Below are positions 1 through 8,073 of a stretch of 44,987 nt of DNA, one piece after another; position 1 is the first letter of the stretch; each line of letters starts with the position of its first letter. Under the pieces are notes generated by a model that was not told the origin of the DNA, did not search any database, and saw nothing but the letters and a program-made list of their open reading frames with translations. The position numbers and the translations under genes were made by a program. The DNA is from a bacterium (GTDB lineage Bacteria > SZUA-79 > Acidulodesulfobacterales > Acidulodesulfobacteraceae): positions 1-44,987 of the forward strand of contig JAKAQP010000010.1 in NCBI GenBank assembly GCA_021822485.1. Reading direction: 5' to 3'.

Positions 1-5
1 TTAAT

Positions 6-719
6 ATGGCTGAGAAAATATTTTTTATAACTGGAATCGATACAAATATAGGGAAAACATTTTGCAGTTCCCTTTTATTGTCTGCTATTAAGGAGAAAGG
101 TATTGATGCCGGATATATGAAGCCCGTAGAAACGGGCGTTGAAATCGGCAAAGACGGCTCAAGAAAATATATAGACGGTCTTTACGTTAAAACATACTGC
201 GATTTAAAAGAAAATCTCGACGTTATAACTCCGTTTACTTTCCGGCTGCCTTTGTCGCCGTATGCGGCGATTAAAAAAGAAGGCGGAGAATTATGTATTA
301 AGGAAATCCTTTTTAAATTTTACGAACTTAATAAAATTCACGATTATATGCTGGTGGAAGGGGCAGGCGGAATGCTTGTTCCGTTAAAACGCGGTCATTT
401 TATGATAGATATAGCAAAATACTTAGACGCAGGGGTTGTTTTAGTTACTAAAGCAGGTTTAGGCATGATAAATCAAACTCTTTTGAGCATAGAATATGCA
501 TTAAATAAAGGCATTAAAATGTCCGGTATAATTATAAACAATGTTTTAGGCGAAAATGATGAAAGCGTATCTTCCAACAAAGAAATTTTATGCGAATTTA
601 CCGACGTTCCTATTATCGGCGAAATCCCTTATATTCCTAAAGAAAAACGATACGGAGAAATAAAAGTGCACAAAGACTTTGCTTTAAAATATATAGACTT
701 AGAAAAAATTTTATTATAA
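6..719 (+). CDS. bioD: ATP-dependent dethiobiotin synthetase
   Basis: Closes the ureido ring of dethiobiotin from 7,8-diaminopelargonate, CO2 and ATP, the penultimate step of biotin synthesis, in the cytoplasm. The 237-residue product has the family length. A P-loop GIDTNIGKT lies at residues 10-18, Lys40 sits in the YMKPVETG substrate motif, LSPYAA is at 83-88 and the VEGAGG switch motif is at 117-122. The ATG at 6 is nearly at the window edge, so the upstream neighbours (probably other bio genes) are not visible. It is followed 43 bp later by dapL. Family call is secure from motifs. Confidence 0.93.
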   Translation: MAEKIFFITGIDTNIGKTFCSSLLLSAIKEKGIDAGYMKPVETGVEIGKDGSRKYIDGLYVKTYCDLKENLDVITPFTFRLPLSPYAAIKKEGGELCIKEILFKFYELNKIHDYMLVEGAGGMLVPLKRGHFMIDIAKYLDAGVVLVTKAGLGMINQTLLSIEYALNKGIKMSGIIINNVLGENDESVSSNKEILCEFTDVPIIGEIPYIPKEKRYGEIKVHKDFALKYIDLEKILL

Positions 720-762
720 AATATTAATAAAAATAATTATCTTTCATGGAGGATTCCTACCA

Positions 763-1923
763 ATGCACATTAATCAGTCGGATAGACTTAAACAATTGCC
801 CGTGTATCTTTTTGCGGAAATAGATAAACTGAAGTCTCAAGTAAAAGCAAGAGGAGTCGATATAATAAGTTTTGGAATAGGAGATCCTGACCTGCCGACG
901 CCGAAAGCAATAGTCGATGTTTTAAAGAAAGAAAGCGAAATAGACGCAAATCAAAAATATCCTTCATACGAAGGTCTTTTAAAATTCAGGGAATCGGTTT
1001 CGAACTGGTATAAAAAAAGATTTAACGTAATGCTTGACCCCGAAACGGAAGTTCTGTCTTTAATAGGCTCAAAAGAAGGAATAGGACATTTACCTCTTGC
1101 TTTTATTAATCCGGGTGACGTAGTTTTGATACCGGATCCAGGATATCCCGTTTACAGAGCAGGCACTATTTTTGCAGGAGGCATCCCTTATATTATGCCG
1201 CTCAAAGAGGAAAACGATTTTTTGCCCGATTTTTCAATTATACCCAACGATATTTTAAAAAAAGCAAAACTTATGTTTCTTAATTATCCGAACAATCCCA
1301 CTTCCGCATCAGCGGACAGGCATTTTTTCAACGAGGTAGTAAAATTTGCAAAGACTAATGAAATTATAGTCGCTCACGATTTTGCGTATTCCGAAGTTTA
1401 TGCCGGCGAAAAAGGAAACGATTCTTTTCTGGAAGCAAACGGCGCAAAAGCAACAGGTATAGAGTTTCATTCGCTTTCTAAAACGTTTAATATGACGGGT
1501 TTCAGGATAGGGTTTGCGGCAGGAAACGAAGAAATAATAAAAGGACTTGGAGCAGTTAAAACAAATCTAGACTCCGGTGTATTTCAAGCCATCCAGCTTG
1601 CCGGAGCTTACGGATTAGACAATGAACTTAAAACCGTAGAGGATAATAATAAAATATATAAAAAAAGGCGTGAACTTTTAGTGTCCGGTCTGGAAAAATT
1701 GGGTTATAAAGTATTTAAATCCGATGCAACGTTTTACGTCTGGGCGCATGTTCCTAAAACAGGCATAACTTCTAAGGATTTTGCCGTATCGCTCTTAAAC
1801 GAAACCGGAATCATAATTACGCCAGGTTCAGGCTTCGGCGAATATGGCGAAGGTTTTGTGCGGTTTTCATTAACCATAAGCGAAAATCGCATAAAAGAAG
1901 CTTTAGTAAGAATGGGAGCATGA
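763..1923 (+). CDS. dapL: LL-diaminopimelate aminotransferase
   Basis: PLP-dependent class I/II aminotransferase that makes LL-diaminopimelate directly from tetrahydrodipicolinate, bypassing the succinylase or acetylase branch of lysine and peptidoglycan synthesis. The 386-residue protein has the fold-type I signatures: the N-terminal GIGDPDLPTP segment, NYPNNPT near 175-180, HDFAYSE near 205-211 and SLSKTFNMTGFRIGF with the Schiff-base Lys240. GGAGG lies a few bases before the ATG. The N-terminal INQSDRLKQLPVYLFAEI segment is typical of the DapL group rather than of aspartate aminotransferase, although a related aminotransferase specificity cannot be excluded from sequence alone. Its stop overlaps the folK start. 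Confidence 0.85.
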   Translation: MHINQSDRLKQLPVYLFAEIDKLKSQVKARGVDIISFGIGDPDLPTPKAIVDVLKKESEIDANQKYPSYEGLLKFRESVSNWYKKRFNVMLDPETEVLSLIGSKEGIGHLPLAFINPGDVVLIPDPGYPVYRAGTIFAGGIPYIMPLKEENDFLPDFSIIPNDILKKAKLMFLNYPNNPTSASADRHFFNEVVKFAKTNEIIVAHDFAYSEVYAGEKGNDSFLEANGAKATGIEFHSLSKTFNMTGFRIGFAAGNEEIIKGLGAVKTNLDSGVFQAIQLAGAYGLDNELKTVEDNNKIYKKRRELLVSGLEKLGYKVFKSDATFYVWAHVPKTGITSKDFAVSLLNETGIIITPGSGFGEYGEGFVRFSLTISENRIKEALVRMGA

Positions 1924-2600
1924 ATTTAGCAAGCTCTAAGTTTGACGAGGAAGATTTTATCGTATGTTTAGGATTAGGCAGTAATGTCGGCAATAAAGAG
2001 TCTAACTTATTAAAAGCATTGGATTTTATTAAAAACGGAACAAAAATTATAAGCGGACTTAGCCATAAACATAGAAGTCTGCTGTCCGAAGCAAAGATTT
2101 TAGGCGTTTCGTCCATATATCTAACTTCACCGGTTGGAAACGAAAATCAGCCCTTTTTTTTAAACTGCGCGGTTATTCTTAGTATTCCGTCGAAATCACA
2201 TAATAATATCGATGACTTATCAAGTTTTTTTCATGAACTTCTGTCGTTTCTTAAAAATATCGAAAAAATTATGGGCAGAAAAGAATATTCGGTAAGATAT
2301 ATGCCCCGTGTTATAGATATAGATATTCTTTTTGCTTATAATGTCAGTTCAAAAAAATATATTCATATAGATTCACCGGATTTAAAAATTCCACACAAAG
2401 AGATTTTTAAACGCCTGTTCGTCATGCTTCCCTTATTAGACCTTATAAATATTTCAAACGGCTTTATTTTAAAAAAGCCGTTCGTTGAAGAAAGCATAAA
2501 AAAAGCCCTTGCAAATTTAAAAAAAACAGATGCAGGGGCTTCTCAGAAAATATCTTATTACGCCAAATTCGACGAAAATTTAAGAGGAATTGCACGCTAA
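1920..2600 (+). CDS. folK: 6-hydroxymethyl-7,8-dihydropterin pyrophosphokinase (HPPK)
   Basis: Transfers pyrophosphate from ATP to 6-hydroxymethyl-7,8-dihydropterin in folate synthesis. The 226-residue protein starts with LGLGSNVGN (about residues 17-25), has an FLNCAV strand and carries the diagnostic IEKIMGR and PRVIDIDILF motifs (metal-binding aspartates) in the second half. It is longer than the roughly 160-residue minimal HPPK, with an insertion near residues 85-110 and a C-terminal extension of about 50 residues after the core. The ATG overlaps the dapL stop as ATGA, so the two are translationally coupled. It converges on speD with overlapping stop codons. Confidence 0.9.
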   Translation: MNLASSKFDEEDFIVCLGLGSNVGNKESNLLKALDFIKNGTKIISGLSHKHRSLLSEAKILGVSSIYLTSPVGNENQPFFLNCAVILSIPSKSHNNIDDLSSFFHELLSFLKNIEKIMGRKEYSVRYMPRVIDIDILFAYNVSSKKYIHIDSPDLKIPHKEIFKRLFVMLPLLDLINISNGFILKKPFVEESIKKALANLKKTDAGASQKISYYAKFDENLRGIAR

Positions 2601-3004
2601 CGGGCGACGAGCTTCTCTTCGCATAGTACTTTATGAGGAAGCTCTTCGTTGTAAATAGATATAAGACCTCTTTTTATTTCCATAATTTGCGGCTCTAACG
2701 AACCGAATCTTTCCACTAAGAATTCGGCGGCTTCTTGAGGTTTAATTATGTCGCCGCAAGTAAAAATATCTACGGCCGCATAGTCGTATTCCGGCCATGT
2801 ATGAATAGAAAGATGAGATTCGGCAATAATAACCATTCCGCTTATTCCAAACGGATTAAACTCATGAAATTTATGCTCGACTATCGTAGCTTTTGCTTCC
2901 GATGCCGCATCCAGCATTGCAGTTTCTACAAATTCTAGATCGTCTAAGATATTTTTTCTGCATTTTTTTAATTCTAAAAGCAAATGCGTTCCTAATGAAT
3001 TCAT
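2597..3004 (-). CDS. speD: S-adenosylmethionine decarboxylase proenzyme
   Basis: Makes decarboxylated AdoMet, the aminopropyl donor for SpeE, which is encoded 26 kb away in this window. The 135-residue protein is of the short bacterial/archaeal type. The autocleavage site lies in IIAESHLSIHTWPEY: Glu62/Ser63, with Ser63 becoming the pyruvoyl group. His68 and Cys83 fall at the same numbers as the known processing and proton-donor residues of the Thermotoga enzyme. An AAGGAGGT ribosome site sits 7 bases before the ATG. The gene is monocistronic, convergent with folK, and their stop codons overlap (2597-2600), leaving no room for a terminator between them. Confidence 0.95.
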   Translation of the reverse strand: MNSLGTHLLLELKKCRKNILDDLEFVETAMLDAASEAKATIVEHKFHEFNPFGISGMVIIAESHLSIHTWPEYDYAAVDIFTCGDIIKPQEAAEFLVERFGSLEPQIMEIKRGLISIYNEELPHKVLCEEKLVAR

Positions 3005-3011
3005 TTTACAT

Positions 3012-3037
3012 ACCTCCTTCGGAGAACTAAAATCTCC
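3012..3037 (-). promoter_or_regulatory. Possible alternative hairpins over the speD Shine-Dalgarno
   Basis: Read on the minus strand, GGAGA (3037-3033), TCTCC (3025-3021) and GGAGGT (3017-3012, the ribosome site) occur in order. TCTCC can pair either with the upstream GGAGA (7-base loop) or with the Shine-Dalgarno GGAG(G) (3-base GAA loop), so the two hairpins exclude each other and one hides the ribosome site. The pairing is seen in sequence; any regulatory role is inference. Confidence 0.35.
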
Positions 3038-3082
3038 AGATAAATTTTAATTAGTATAAATAAAATTTTTGCACGATTTTTT

Positions 3083-3110
3083 ATTATATGTTATTTGCCG
3101 AAAAATGCAA
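3083..3110 (-). promoter_or_regulatory. Sigma-70-type promoter for speD
   Basis: On the minus strand TTGCAT (3110-3105), a 16-bp spacer and a consensus TATAAT (3088-3083). Predicted start near 3076 gives a leader of about 70 nt that contains the alternative hairpins next to the ribosome site. Confidence 0.6.
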
Positions 3111-3149
3111 GAAAAAAATATATAAAAAAGATAAAAAAAGATAAAAATC

Positions 3150-3176
3150 TTGACTTAATTTTTTTTTTAGTATAAT
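3150..3176 (+). promoter_or_regulatory. Probable promoter for first cytochrome c gene
   Basis: TTGACT at 3150-3155 and a consensus TATAAT at 3171-3176. The spacer is only 15 bp and includes a run of T, so use of this -35 is less certain than the -10. Confidence 0.45.
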
Positions 3177-3243
3177 ATTATGTAGATAAAGAAATAATGC
3201 ATTAATAATTTATTAATTTTAAGTTTAAGGGGGTTGAATTATT

Positions 3244-3594
3244 ATGGAAATGAAAAAAGTAATTTCGTCTTTATTAATCGCTTCTGCTTTAATTTTTAGC
3301 GCTACTACGGTTTTTGCTTCAACCGGCTCTTCACTTTTTAGTTCCGAAGGATGCATTGCATGCCACACGATTAACGGACAGGGCGGTTCGGTAGGACCAG
3401 ACCTTTCTCATGTCGGCAGCAAAAGAAGCCTTTCTTGGATTAAAACTCAGATTACAAATCCTTCCGCTCATTTTGCGTCTGGCAGTTCCGTAACTATCAA
3501 CGGACAATCTTATATTGCGATTATGCCATCGCATAAGCATATGTCCGCTTCAAAAGTCGACGCTCTTGCAAATTATCTTGAATCTTTGAAATAA
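3244..3594 (+). CDS. Small monohaem c-type cytochrome
   Basis: Exported electron carrier. The 116-residue protein has a signal peptide (MEMKK, hydrophobic core, cleavage near VFA-S at 25-26) and one haem-attachment motif CIACH at 37-41 near the mature N terminus, followed by GGSVGPDLSHVG, the usual class I layout. The likely Met ligand is in AIMPSHK near the C terminus and the protein ends in an amphipathic ALANYLESLK helix. A GGGGG ribosome site precedes the ATG. It is a close paralogue of the cytochrome at 3829-4185, but each has its own promoter region and terminator, so they are separately transcribed. The redox partner is not shown. Confidence 0.9.
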   Translation: MEMKKVISSLLIASALIFSATTVFASTGSSLFSSEGCIACHTINGQGGSVGPDLSHVGSKRSLSWIKTQITNPSAHFASGSSVTINGQSYIAIMPSHKHMSASKVDALANYLESLK

Positions 3595-3604
3595 TTTATC
3601 TATT

Positions 3605-3657
3605 GTTTTGTTTGTCCGAAACCGCTGTTATCTTGCGGCTCTTCGGACAAACAAAAC
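3605..3657 (+). terminator. Long hairpin after first cytochrome c gene
   Basis: A perfect 16-bp stem: 3605-3620 (GTTTTGTTTGTCCGAA) pairs with 3642-3657, with an inner CCGC/GCGG stem (3622-3625/3635-3638). It starts 10 bp after the stop codon. A TTTATT tract follows only weakly, so it may act mainly as a 3'-end stabiliser as well as a terminator. Confidence 0.7.
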
Positions 3658-3828
3658 TTTATTGCTAAAAAATACCTGATATACCCTACATAAAATAATT
3701 ATAATTTTTAACCTATTTAATTTTTTAAATTTTAGTATTTTTGTGCTTTAACTTTTTATTGATTGCTGTTATTGTTAAAATATTATTGAGATATAATAAT
3801 ATTTATTAAAAAAAGGGGGTGAATTACA

Positions 3829-4185
3829 ATGTTTTCAAAAATGGGTAAATTAATTGCTGCCGCTTTAGTATTTGCAGGAGTTTCGTCGTTTGCGGTTTCG
3901 GCTTTTGCCGCTTCTGGACCGGCATTATTCAAGTCGGAAGGATGCATAGCCTGCCACACTATAGACGGACATGGCGGGCAAGTAGGTCCGAATCTTTCTC
4001 ATATAGGTTCCCAGAGGAGCCTTTCATGGATTAAAACGCAGATAGTAACCCCTGGAGCGCATTTTGCTTCGGGAAGTACGGTTACTCTTAACGGAAAGTC
4101 CTATATGGCTATTATGCCGAATCACAAAGGCATGCCGGCTTCAGATGTTAATACTATTGCAAAATATCTTGAGTCTTTAAAGTAA
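3829..4185 (+). CDS. Small monohaem c-type cytochrome (paralogue)
   Basis: Second exported monohaem cytochrome, 118 residues, with a signal peptide ending near AFA-AS (about residue 28), haem motif CIACH at 39-43 and a probable Met axial ligand in AIMPNHK. The mature part is nearly colinear with the preceding cytochrome (shared EGCIACHTI, RSLSWIKTQI, YLESLK), so they arose by tandem duplication; the signal peptides differ more. A GGGGG(T) ribosome site precedes the ATG. TATAAT at 3792-3797 is a likely -10 with no clear -35. A strong terminator follows. Confidence 0.9.
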   Translation: MFSKMGKLIAAALVFAGVSSFAVSAFAASGPALFKSEGCIACHTIDGHGGQVGPNLSHIGSQRSLSWIKTQIVTPGAHFASGSTVTLNGKSYMAIMPNHKGMPASDVNTIAKYLESLK

Positions 4186-4232
4186 TCGTCCGAGGATAAT
4201 TTAAAACTAAAAGATAACGCAAAAAATTGTTT

Positions 4233-4283
4233 GAAAACCCCCCAATCGTTAAAATTTAATACGATTGGGGGTTTTCTTTTTTC
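4233..4283 (+). terminator. Intrinsic terminator after second cytochrome c gene
   Basis: GAAAACC..CCAATCG (4233-4248) pairs with CGATTGGGGGTTTTC (4262-4276) with one bulged C, and a T tract follows (4277-4282). Classical rho-independent form. Confidence 0.9.
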
Positions 4284-4313
4284 TTGACGGTCATTCGGCT
4301 AAACTGTTATAAT
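4284..4313 (+). promoter_or_regulatory. Sigma-70 promoter for the ahbAB-exbBD unit
   Basis: TTGACG (4284-4289), 18-bp spacer ending in TGT, and consensus TATAAT (4308-4313): a near-consensus promoter with an extended -10. It begins directly at the end of the preceding terminator. Predicted start is near 4320, a leader of 20-40 nt. Confidence 0.75.
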
Positions 4314-4359
4314 CTATATAAATAAAATTATTAATTATATTTTGCCGAATTTAAAATCT

Positions 4360-5349
4360 ATGGAACTTGAACTTACAGACAGAAAAATATTAAATATTCT
4401 TCAGACCGATTTTCCTATCGCCAAACACCCTTTCTTAGAAATTGCTAATATTACGGGCATTAAAGAAAATGAAGTAATAGACAGAATACTGCGCATGAAG
4501 AACGGTAAAATTATCAGACAGATAAGCGCAATATTCGATTCGCACAATATCGGCTATAAAAGCACTCTTGCTGCTTTTAAAGTAGCCGATAAATCGGCGG
4601 ATTCGGCTGCCGTAATAATAAATTCACATAGCGGAGTGAGTCATAATTATCTAAGAAACCACAAATATAATATATGGTTTACAATAACTCTTCCTTGCGA
4701 ATACTCGCTTGAAGAAGAAATAAAAAAGCTCTCGGAAAAATCGGGCGCGGAAGACTATCTTATTCTCCCTACCCTGAAACTTTATAAAATCGGCGTTAAT
4801 TTTGATATGACTGGAGCTGACGATGCTTCTTCTTTTAAGTTCTTTTCCCATGAAGATTTTAAAAAAGATTTGGAAATAAAAATTTCCGAATTTGAAAAAG
4901 CCTGCATAAGAGAACTTCAAAAAGATATAGAAATTACTCATGAACCTTTTAAGAATATGTCTGAGGTTTTAGGTATTTCTCAGGAAAAATTACTTGAAAC
5001 CGTAAAAAATTTTATAAGCGAAAGAAAAATGAGAAGATTTGCCTGCGTTTTATATCATCAAAAAGCTGGGTTTAGCTGCAATCTTATGGGAATATGGAAA
5101 ACAAACAGTGAAGAAGCCGATAAAAACGGCGAAATTATGTCTTCCATGAAAGAAGTTTCACACTGTTATCTTAGGCCGGTTTATCCCGGAAGATGGGAAT
5201 ACAATATATTTACTATGATACATGCAAAATCAAAAGACGAAGCATGGAGCATTATGAATAAAATTTCTTCTCTAACAGGGCTTAATGATTTCGACGCTCT
5301 CGAAAGCACTAAAGAATTTAAAAAGGTGAGGGTGAAGTATTATGTTTAA
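4360..5349 (+). CDS. ahbAB: Fused siroheme decarboxylase (AhbA-AhbB)
   Basis: Decarboxylates siroheme to 12,18-didecarboxysiroheme in the alternative haem pathway used by sulfate reducers and archaea. Both halves are Lrp/AsnC-like: helix-turn-helix-like residues 1-60 followed by a ferredoxin-like domain, then the same order again from about residue 165. The first half (ELTDRKILNIL, KIIRQISAIFDSHNIGYKSTL) resembles AhbA; the second (RRFACVLYHQKAGF, VSHCYLRPVYPGRWEYNIFTMIHA) resembles AhbB. These are normally two separate genes, so this is a fusion. I chose ATG 4360; an in-frame TTG at 4342 would add six residues and neither has a clear ribosome site. The stop overlaps exbB by 8 bp. A transcriptional regulator is the alternative, but the AhbB-type motifs argue against it. 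Confidence 0.85.
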   Translation: MELELTDRKILNILQTDFPIAKHPFLEIANITGIKENEVIDRILRMKNGKIIRQISAIFDSHNIGYKSTLAAFKVADKSADSAAVIINSHSGVSHNYLRNHKYNIWFTITLPCEYSLEEEIKKLSEKSGAEDYLILPTLKLYKIGVNFDMTGADDASSFKFFSHEDFKKDLEIKISEFEKACIRELQKDIEITHEPFKNMSEVLGISQEKLLETVKNFISERKMRRFACVLYHQKAGFSCNLMGIWKTNSEEADKNGEIMSSMKEVSHCYLRPVYPGRWEYNIFTMIHAKSKDEAWSIMNKISSLTGLNDFDALESTKEFKKVRVKYYV

Positions 5350-5950
5350 TCAAAGCGAACTGCTTACGGAATTTTTTTTATATCCTTTAATACTATGTTC
5401 GGTTATTGCACTTGCAATAATAATTGAACGTTTTTACAGCCTTAGGAAATCCAAAATTTTTCCGGAAGATTTTCTCGCCAATGTAGAGAAATCTCTAAAA
5501 AACGGGGACATAGAAAAGGCTAAAGGTATGTGCATGACGGCAAAAACGCCTATAGCTAAAATTTATCTTTCTATCATAGACAACTATAAAAATCCTATAG
5601 ATACCGTTAAATTAGAGGTTGAGGAATCCGGCAAAAGGGCATACTTAGATCTTGAAAAAAATTTAGAAGGACTCAGCGCTATTACCACTATATCTCCGTT
5701 ATTGGGTCTGCTTGGAACCGTAGTAGGCATGATAAAGGCTCTCAGCGCCGTATCATACAGAAACGGCATAGCGAATCCGCATCTTCTTGCGCTCGGCATT
5801 TCAGAGGCATTGTATTCAACGGCTATCGGACTTATAATAGCCATAGTATCTTTTTTGTTTTTTAAATATTTTGCTTCTAAAGCGTTTAACTTTGGAGCGG
5901 TTATGGAAGATACCGCGTCAAGGGTTATATCTTTTATTAAAGCCGAGTGA
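5342..5950 (+). CDS. exbB: MotA/TolQ/ExbB proton channel family protein
   Basis: Inner-membrane subunit of a proton-motive-force energiser (ExbB-ExbD with TonB, or TolQ-TolR). The 202-residue protein has three membrane segments (about residues 12-32, 112-135 and 155-178), with the large cytoplasmic loop between the first and second as expected. The conserved ISPLLGLLGTVVGMIKAL stretch in the second segment is diagnostic. Its ATG lies inside the end of ahbAB and the GAGGGTGAAG before it gives a ribosome site, so translation is coupled to the haem gene. No TonB or TolA gene is present here, so the partner is unknown. Confidence 0.88.
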   Translation: MFNQSELLTEFFLYPLILCSVIALAIIIERFYSLRKSKIFPEDFLANVEKSLKNGDIEKAKGMCMTAKTPIAKIYLSIIDNYKNPIDTVKLEVEESGKRAYLDLEKNLEGLSAITTISPLLGLLGTVVGMIKALSAVSYRNGIANPHLLALGISEALYSTAIGLIIAIVSFLFFKYFASKAFNFGAVMEDTASRVISFIKAE

Positions 5951-6001
5951 AAATAATTTTATTATAATCATAATTAGCGCCGATTATATAAAACAAGTAA
6001 A

Positions 6002-6400
6002 ATGAAATTTACGTCTAAAAGAAAGCCCGATCCTATAATTAATGTTATTAACATGGTTGACGTATTTTTAACCCTGTTAATATTTTTTATGATGACAACG
6101 ACTTTTACTTCAAATTACGGTATAAAAATTCATCTGCCGAAATCAGGAGTAAAATCTTTTGCTTCTTCAAAAAAACCGGTTACGCTTTATATTACCAAGG
6201 CAGGTAAGATATATTACAGAAATAAAGAGCTTTCGCTGAAAGAATTGTCTTTATTTTTAAAAGACGTTAAAAAGTCTCAGGGAAACGCCACTATAATTAT
6301 AAAAGCGGATAAAAAATCTACTGCCGCAAGCATAGTAAACGTAATGGGATTAAGCATAGAGCATGGATTGTATAAAATAGCTATCGCTACAAAAAAATAA
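6002..6400 (+). CDS. exbD: ExbD/TolR family biopolymer transport protein
   Basis: Second subunit of the proton channel complex. The 132-residue protein has a short cytoplasmic N terminus, one membrane helix (INMVDVFLTLLIFFMMTTTF, about residues 16-35) with the essential aspartate in MVD at its start, and a periplasmic domain with the KADKKSTAASIVNVM segment seen in ExbD. It follows exbB by 51 bp. The next gene, purB, has its own strong ribosome site after 76 bp. Confidence 0.87.
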   Translation: MKFTSKRKPDPIINVINMVDVFLTLLIFFMMTTTFTSNYGIKIHLPKSGVKSFASSKKPVTLYITKAGKIYYRNKELSLKELSLFLKDVKKSQGNATIIIKADKKSTAASIVNVMGLSIEHGLYKIAIATKK

Positions 6401-6476
6401 AAGATCGGACGAAATCCGGCGCAGTTGACTGATATCTAAATAAGATAAACGATAAAAGTAATCAGGAGGTCTAAAT

Positions 6477-7769
6477 TTGATAGAAAGATATTCTCTTCCG
6501 GAAATAGCCAAAGTATGGTCGCTTGAAAATAAATACATGACCTGGCTGAAGGTCGAACTTGCCGTATGTACGGCTTATAATAAAATAGGAAAAATCCCCG
6601 ATACTTCTTATGAAAATATAATTCGGAAAGCAAAGTTTAACGTTAACGAGATACAGGAAATAGAAAACGTTACAAAGCACGACGTCATAGCTTTTTTAAC
6701 AAACGTCGCAAAATATGTCGGCGAAGATTCTAGATTTATTCATCTTGGACTTACTTCTTCGGATGTGGGAGATACATCTTTTTCTTTACTGCTAAAGGAA
6801 TCTCTCGAATTAATACTTAAAAAAACCGAAAGTTTAAGAGAATCTTTAAGAAATCAGGCCGTAAGGTATAAACATACGCCGGTAATGGGAAGAACCCACG
6901 GAATACATGCGGAACCGGTAACATTCGGATTTAAGCTTCTTATATTTTATGAAGACATTAAAAGAGCCGAGGAGAGAATAAAAACAGCGATAAAATCGGT
7001 ATCTTTCGGCAAGCTGTCAGGAGCCGTAGGGAATTATGCCAATATTTCGCCCGAAGTAGAACAAACGGCTCTCGATATTCTCGGGCTTAAACATATTTTG
7101 TCTAATCAGGTTATACAGAGAGACGTTTATGCGGATGCTTTTTATTCCCTTGCTTCTCTTGCAGCGTCATGCGAAAAAATAGCTTTAGAAATCAGGCATC
7201 TAATGAGGACGGAAGTTGCCGAAGCCGAAGAGCCTTTTGCGCCCGGACAGAAAGGTTCTTCCGCGATGCCGCACAAAAAAAATCCTATAGTATCCGAAAA
7301 CATTTGCGGGCTTTCCCGCGTAGTCCGTTCTAATCTTATAGCATCGCTTGAAAATATACCGCTCTGGCATGAAAGGGATATTTCCCATTCGTCCGTCGAG
7401 AGAATAATTGCGCCGGATTCTACGATTTTAGTATATTATATAGTTCATCAGTTAACATATTTGATCGAAAATTTAATAGTCAAAGAAGAAAATATGTTAA
7501 AGAATATAAATTTGACTAAAGGCGTTATTTTTTCTCAAAAAGTTTTGCTGGCTCTTATCGATAAAGGAATATTAAGAGAAGATGCTTATAAAATAGTACA
7601 GGGTCTTGCCCACGAAAGCATCCGTTCGCAGATAGATTTCAGCGAACTGTTAAAAAAAGATGCATACGTTTCTAAGCATTTTACGGCTCAAGAAATAGAC
7701 GAATTATTCGATATTAATTATTACTTTAAACATATTAACTATATTTTCGACAGATACAATGCGGAATAA
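6477..7769 (+). CDS. purB: Adenylosuccinate lyase
   Basis: Cleaves SAICAR to AICAR and adenylosuccinate to AMP, the two fumarate-releasing steps of purine synthesis. The 430-residue protein has the fumarase/aspartase superfamily regions: TSSDVGDTSFSLLL, MGRTHGIHAEPVTFG (catalytic His) and the flexible signature loop GQKGSSAMPHKKNP with its catalytic serine. The start is TTG at 6477, supported by AGGAGGT at 6464-6470, six bases upstream; no ATG fits. It leads a purine cluster and ends just before purS. Confidence 0.96.
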   Translation: MIERYSLPEIAKVWSLENKYMTWLKVELAVCTAYNKIGKIPDTSYENIIRKAKFNVNEIQEIENVTKHDVIAFLTNVAKYVGEDSRFIHLGLTSSDVGDTSFSLLLKESLELILKKTESLRESLRNQAVRYKHTPVMGRTHGIHAEPVTFGFKLLIFYEDIKRAEERIKTAIKSVSFGKLSGAVGNYANISPEVEQTALDILGLKHILSNQVIQRDVYADAFYSLASLAASCEKIALEIRHLMRTEVAEAEEPFAPGQKGSSAMPHKKNPIVSENICGLSRVVRSNLIASLENIPLWHERDISHSSVERIIAPDSTILVYYIVHQLTYLIENLIVKEENMLKNINLTKGVIFSQKVLLALIDKGILREDAYKIVQGLAHESIRSQIDFSELLKKDAYVSKHFTAQEIDELFDINYYFKHINYIFDRYNAE

Positions 7770-7803
7770 AATATTAACGGTAACAACGGTAAACGAGGAA
7801 AAA

Positions 7804-8058
7804 ATGAATAAAAAAGCTTTTATAAAAATTATGTTGAAGGATGAAGTATTAGACCCTCAGGGCAAAGCCGTTTTGTCGGTTCTTAAATCCTCCGGTTACG
7901 ATAACGTAAAAGACGTAAGGGTAGGCAAGTATATCGAAGTCGATTTTGCCGGAGAAGTAAAAGACGGGCATGCCTCTCTAAAAGAAGAGGCAGAAGAAAT
8001 TTCCGAAAAGATTTTGTCAAATCCCCTGATAGAAGAATTTACTATAGAAATTAAATAA
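7804..8058 (+). CDS. purS: Phosphoribosylformylglycinamidine synthase, PurS subunit
   Basis: Small structural subunit that bridges PurQ and PurL in the three-part FGAM synthase. The 84-residue protein matches family length (about 80) and carries the conserved LDPQGKAVLSVLKSSGY and VRVGKYIEVDF segments. I chose ATG 7804, preceded by GAGGAA at 7795-7800. An in-frame ATG at 7759 inside purB would add 15 residues not seen in the family. The order purS-purQ-purL confirms the three-subunit form. Confidence 0.93.
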   Translation: MNKKAFIKIMLKDEVLDPQGKAVLSVLKSSGYDNVKDVRVGKYIEVDFAGEVKDGHASLKEEAEEISEKILSNPLIEEFTIEIK

Positions 8059-8073
8059 AATTAAATATTACTT

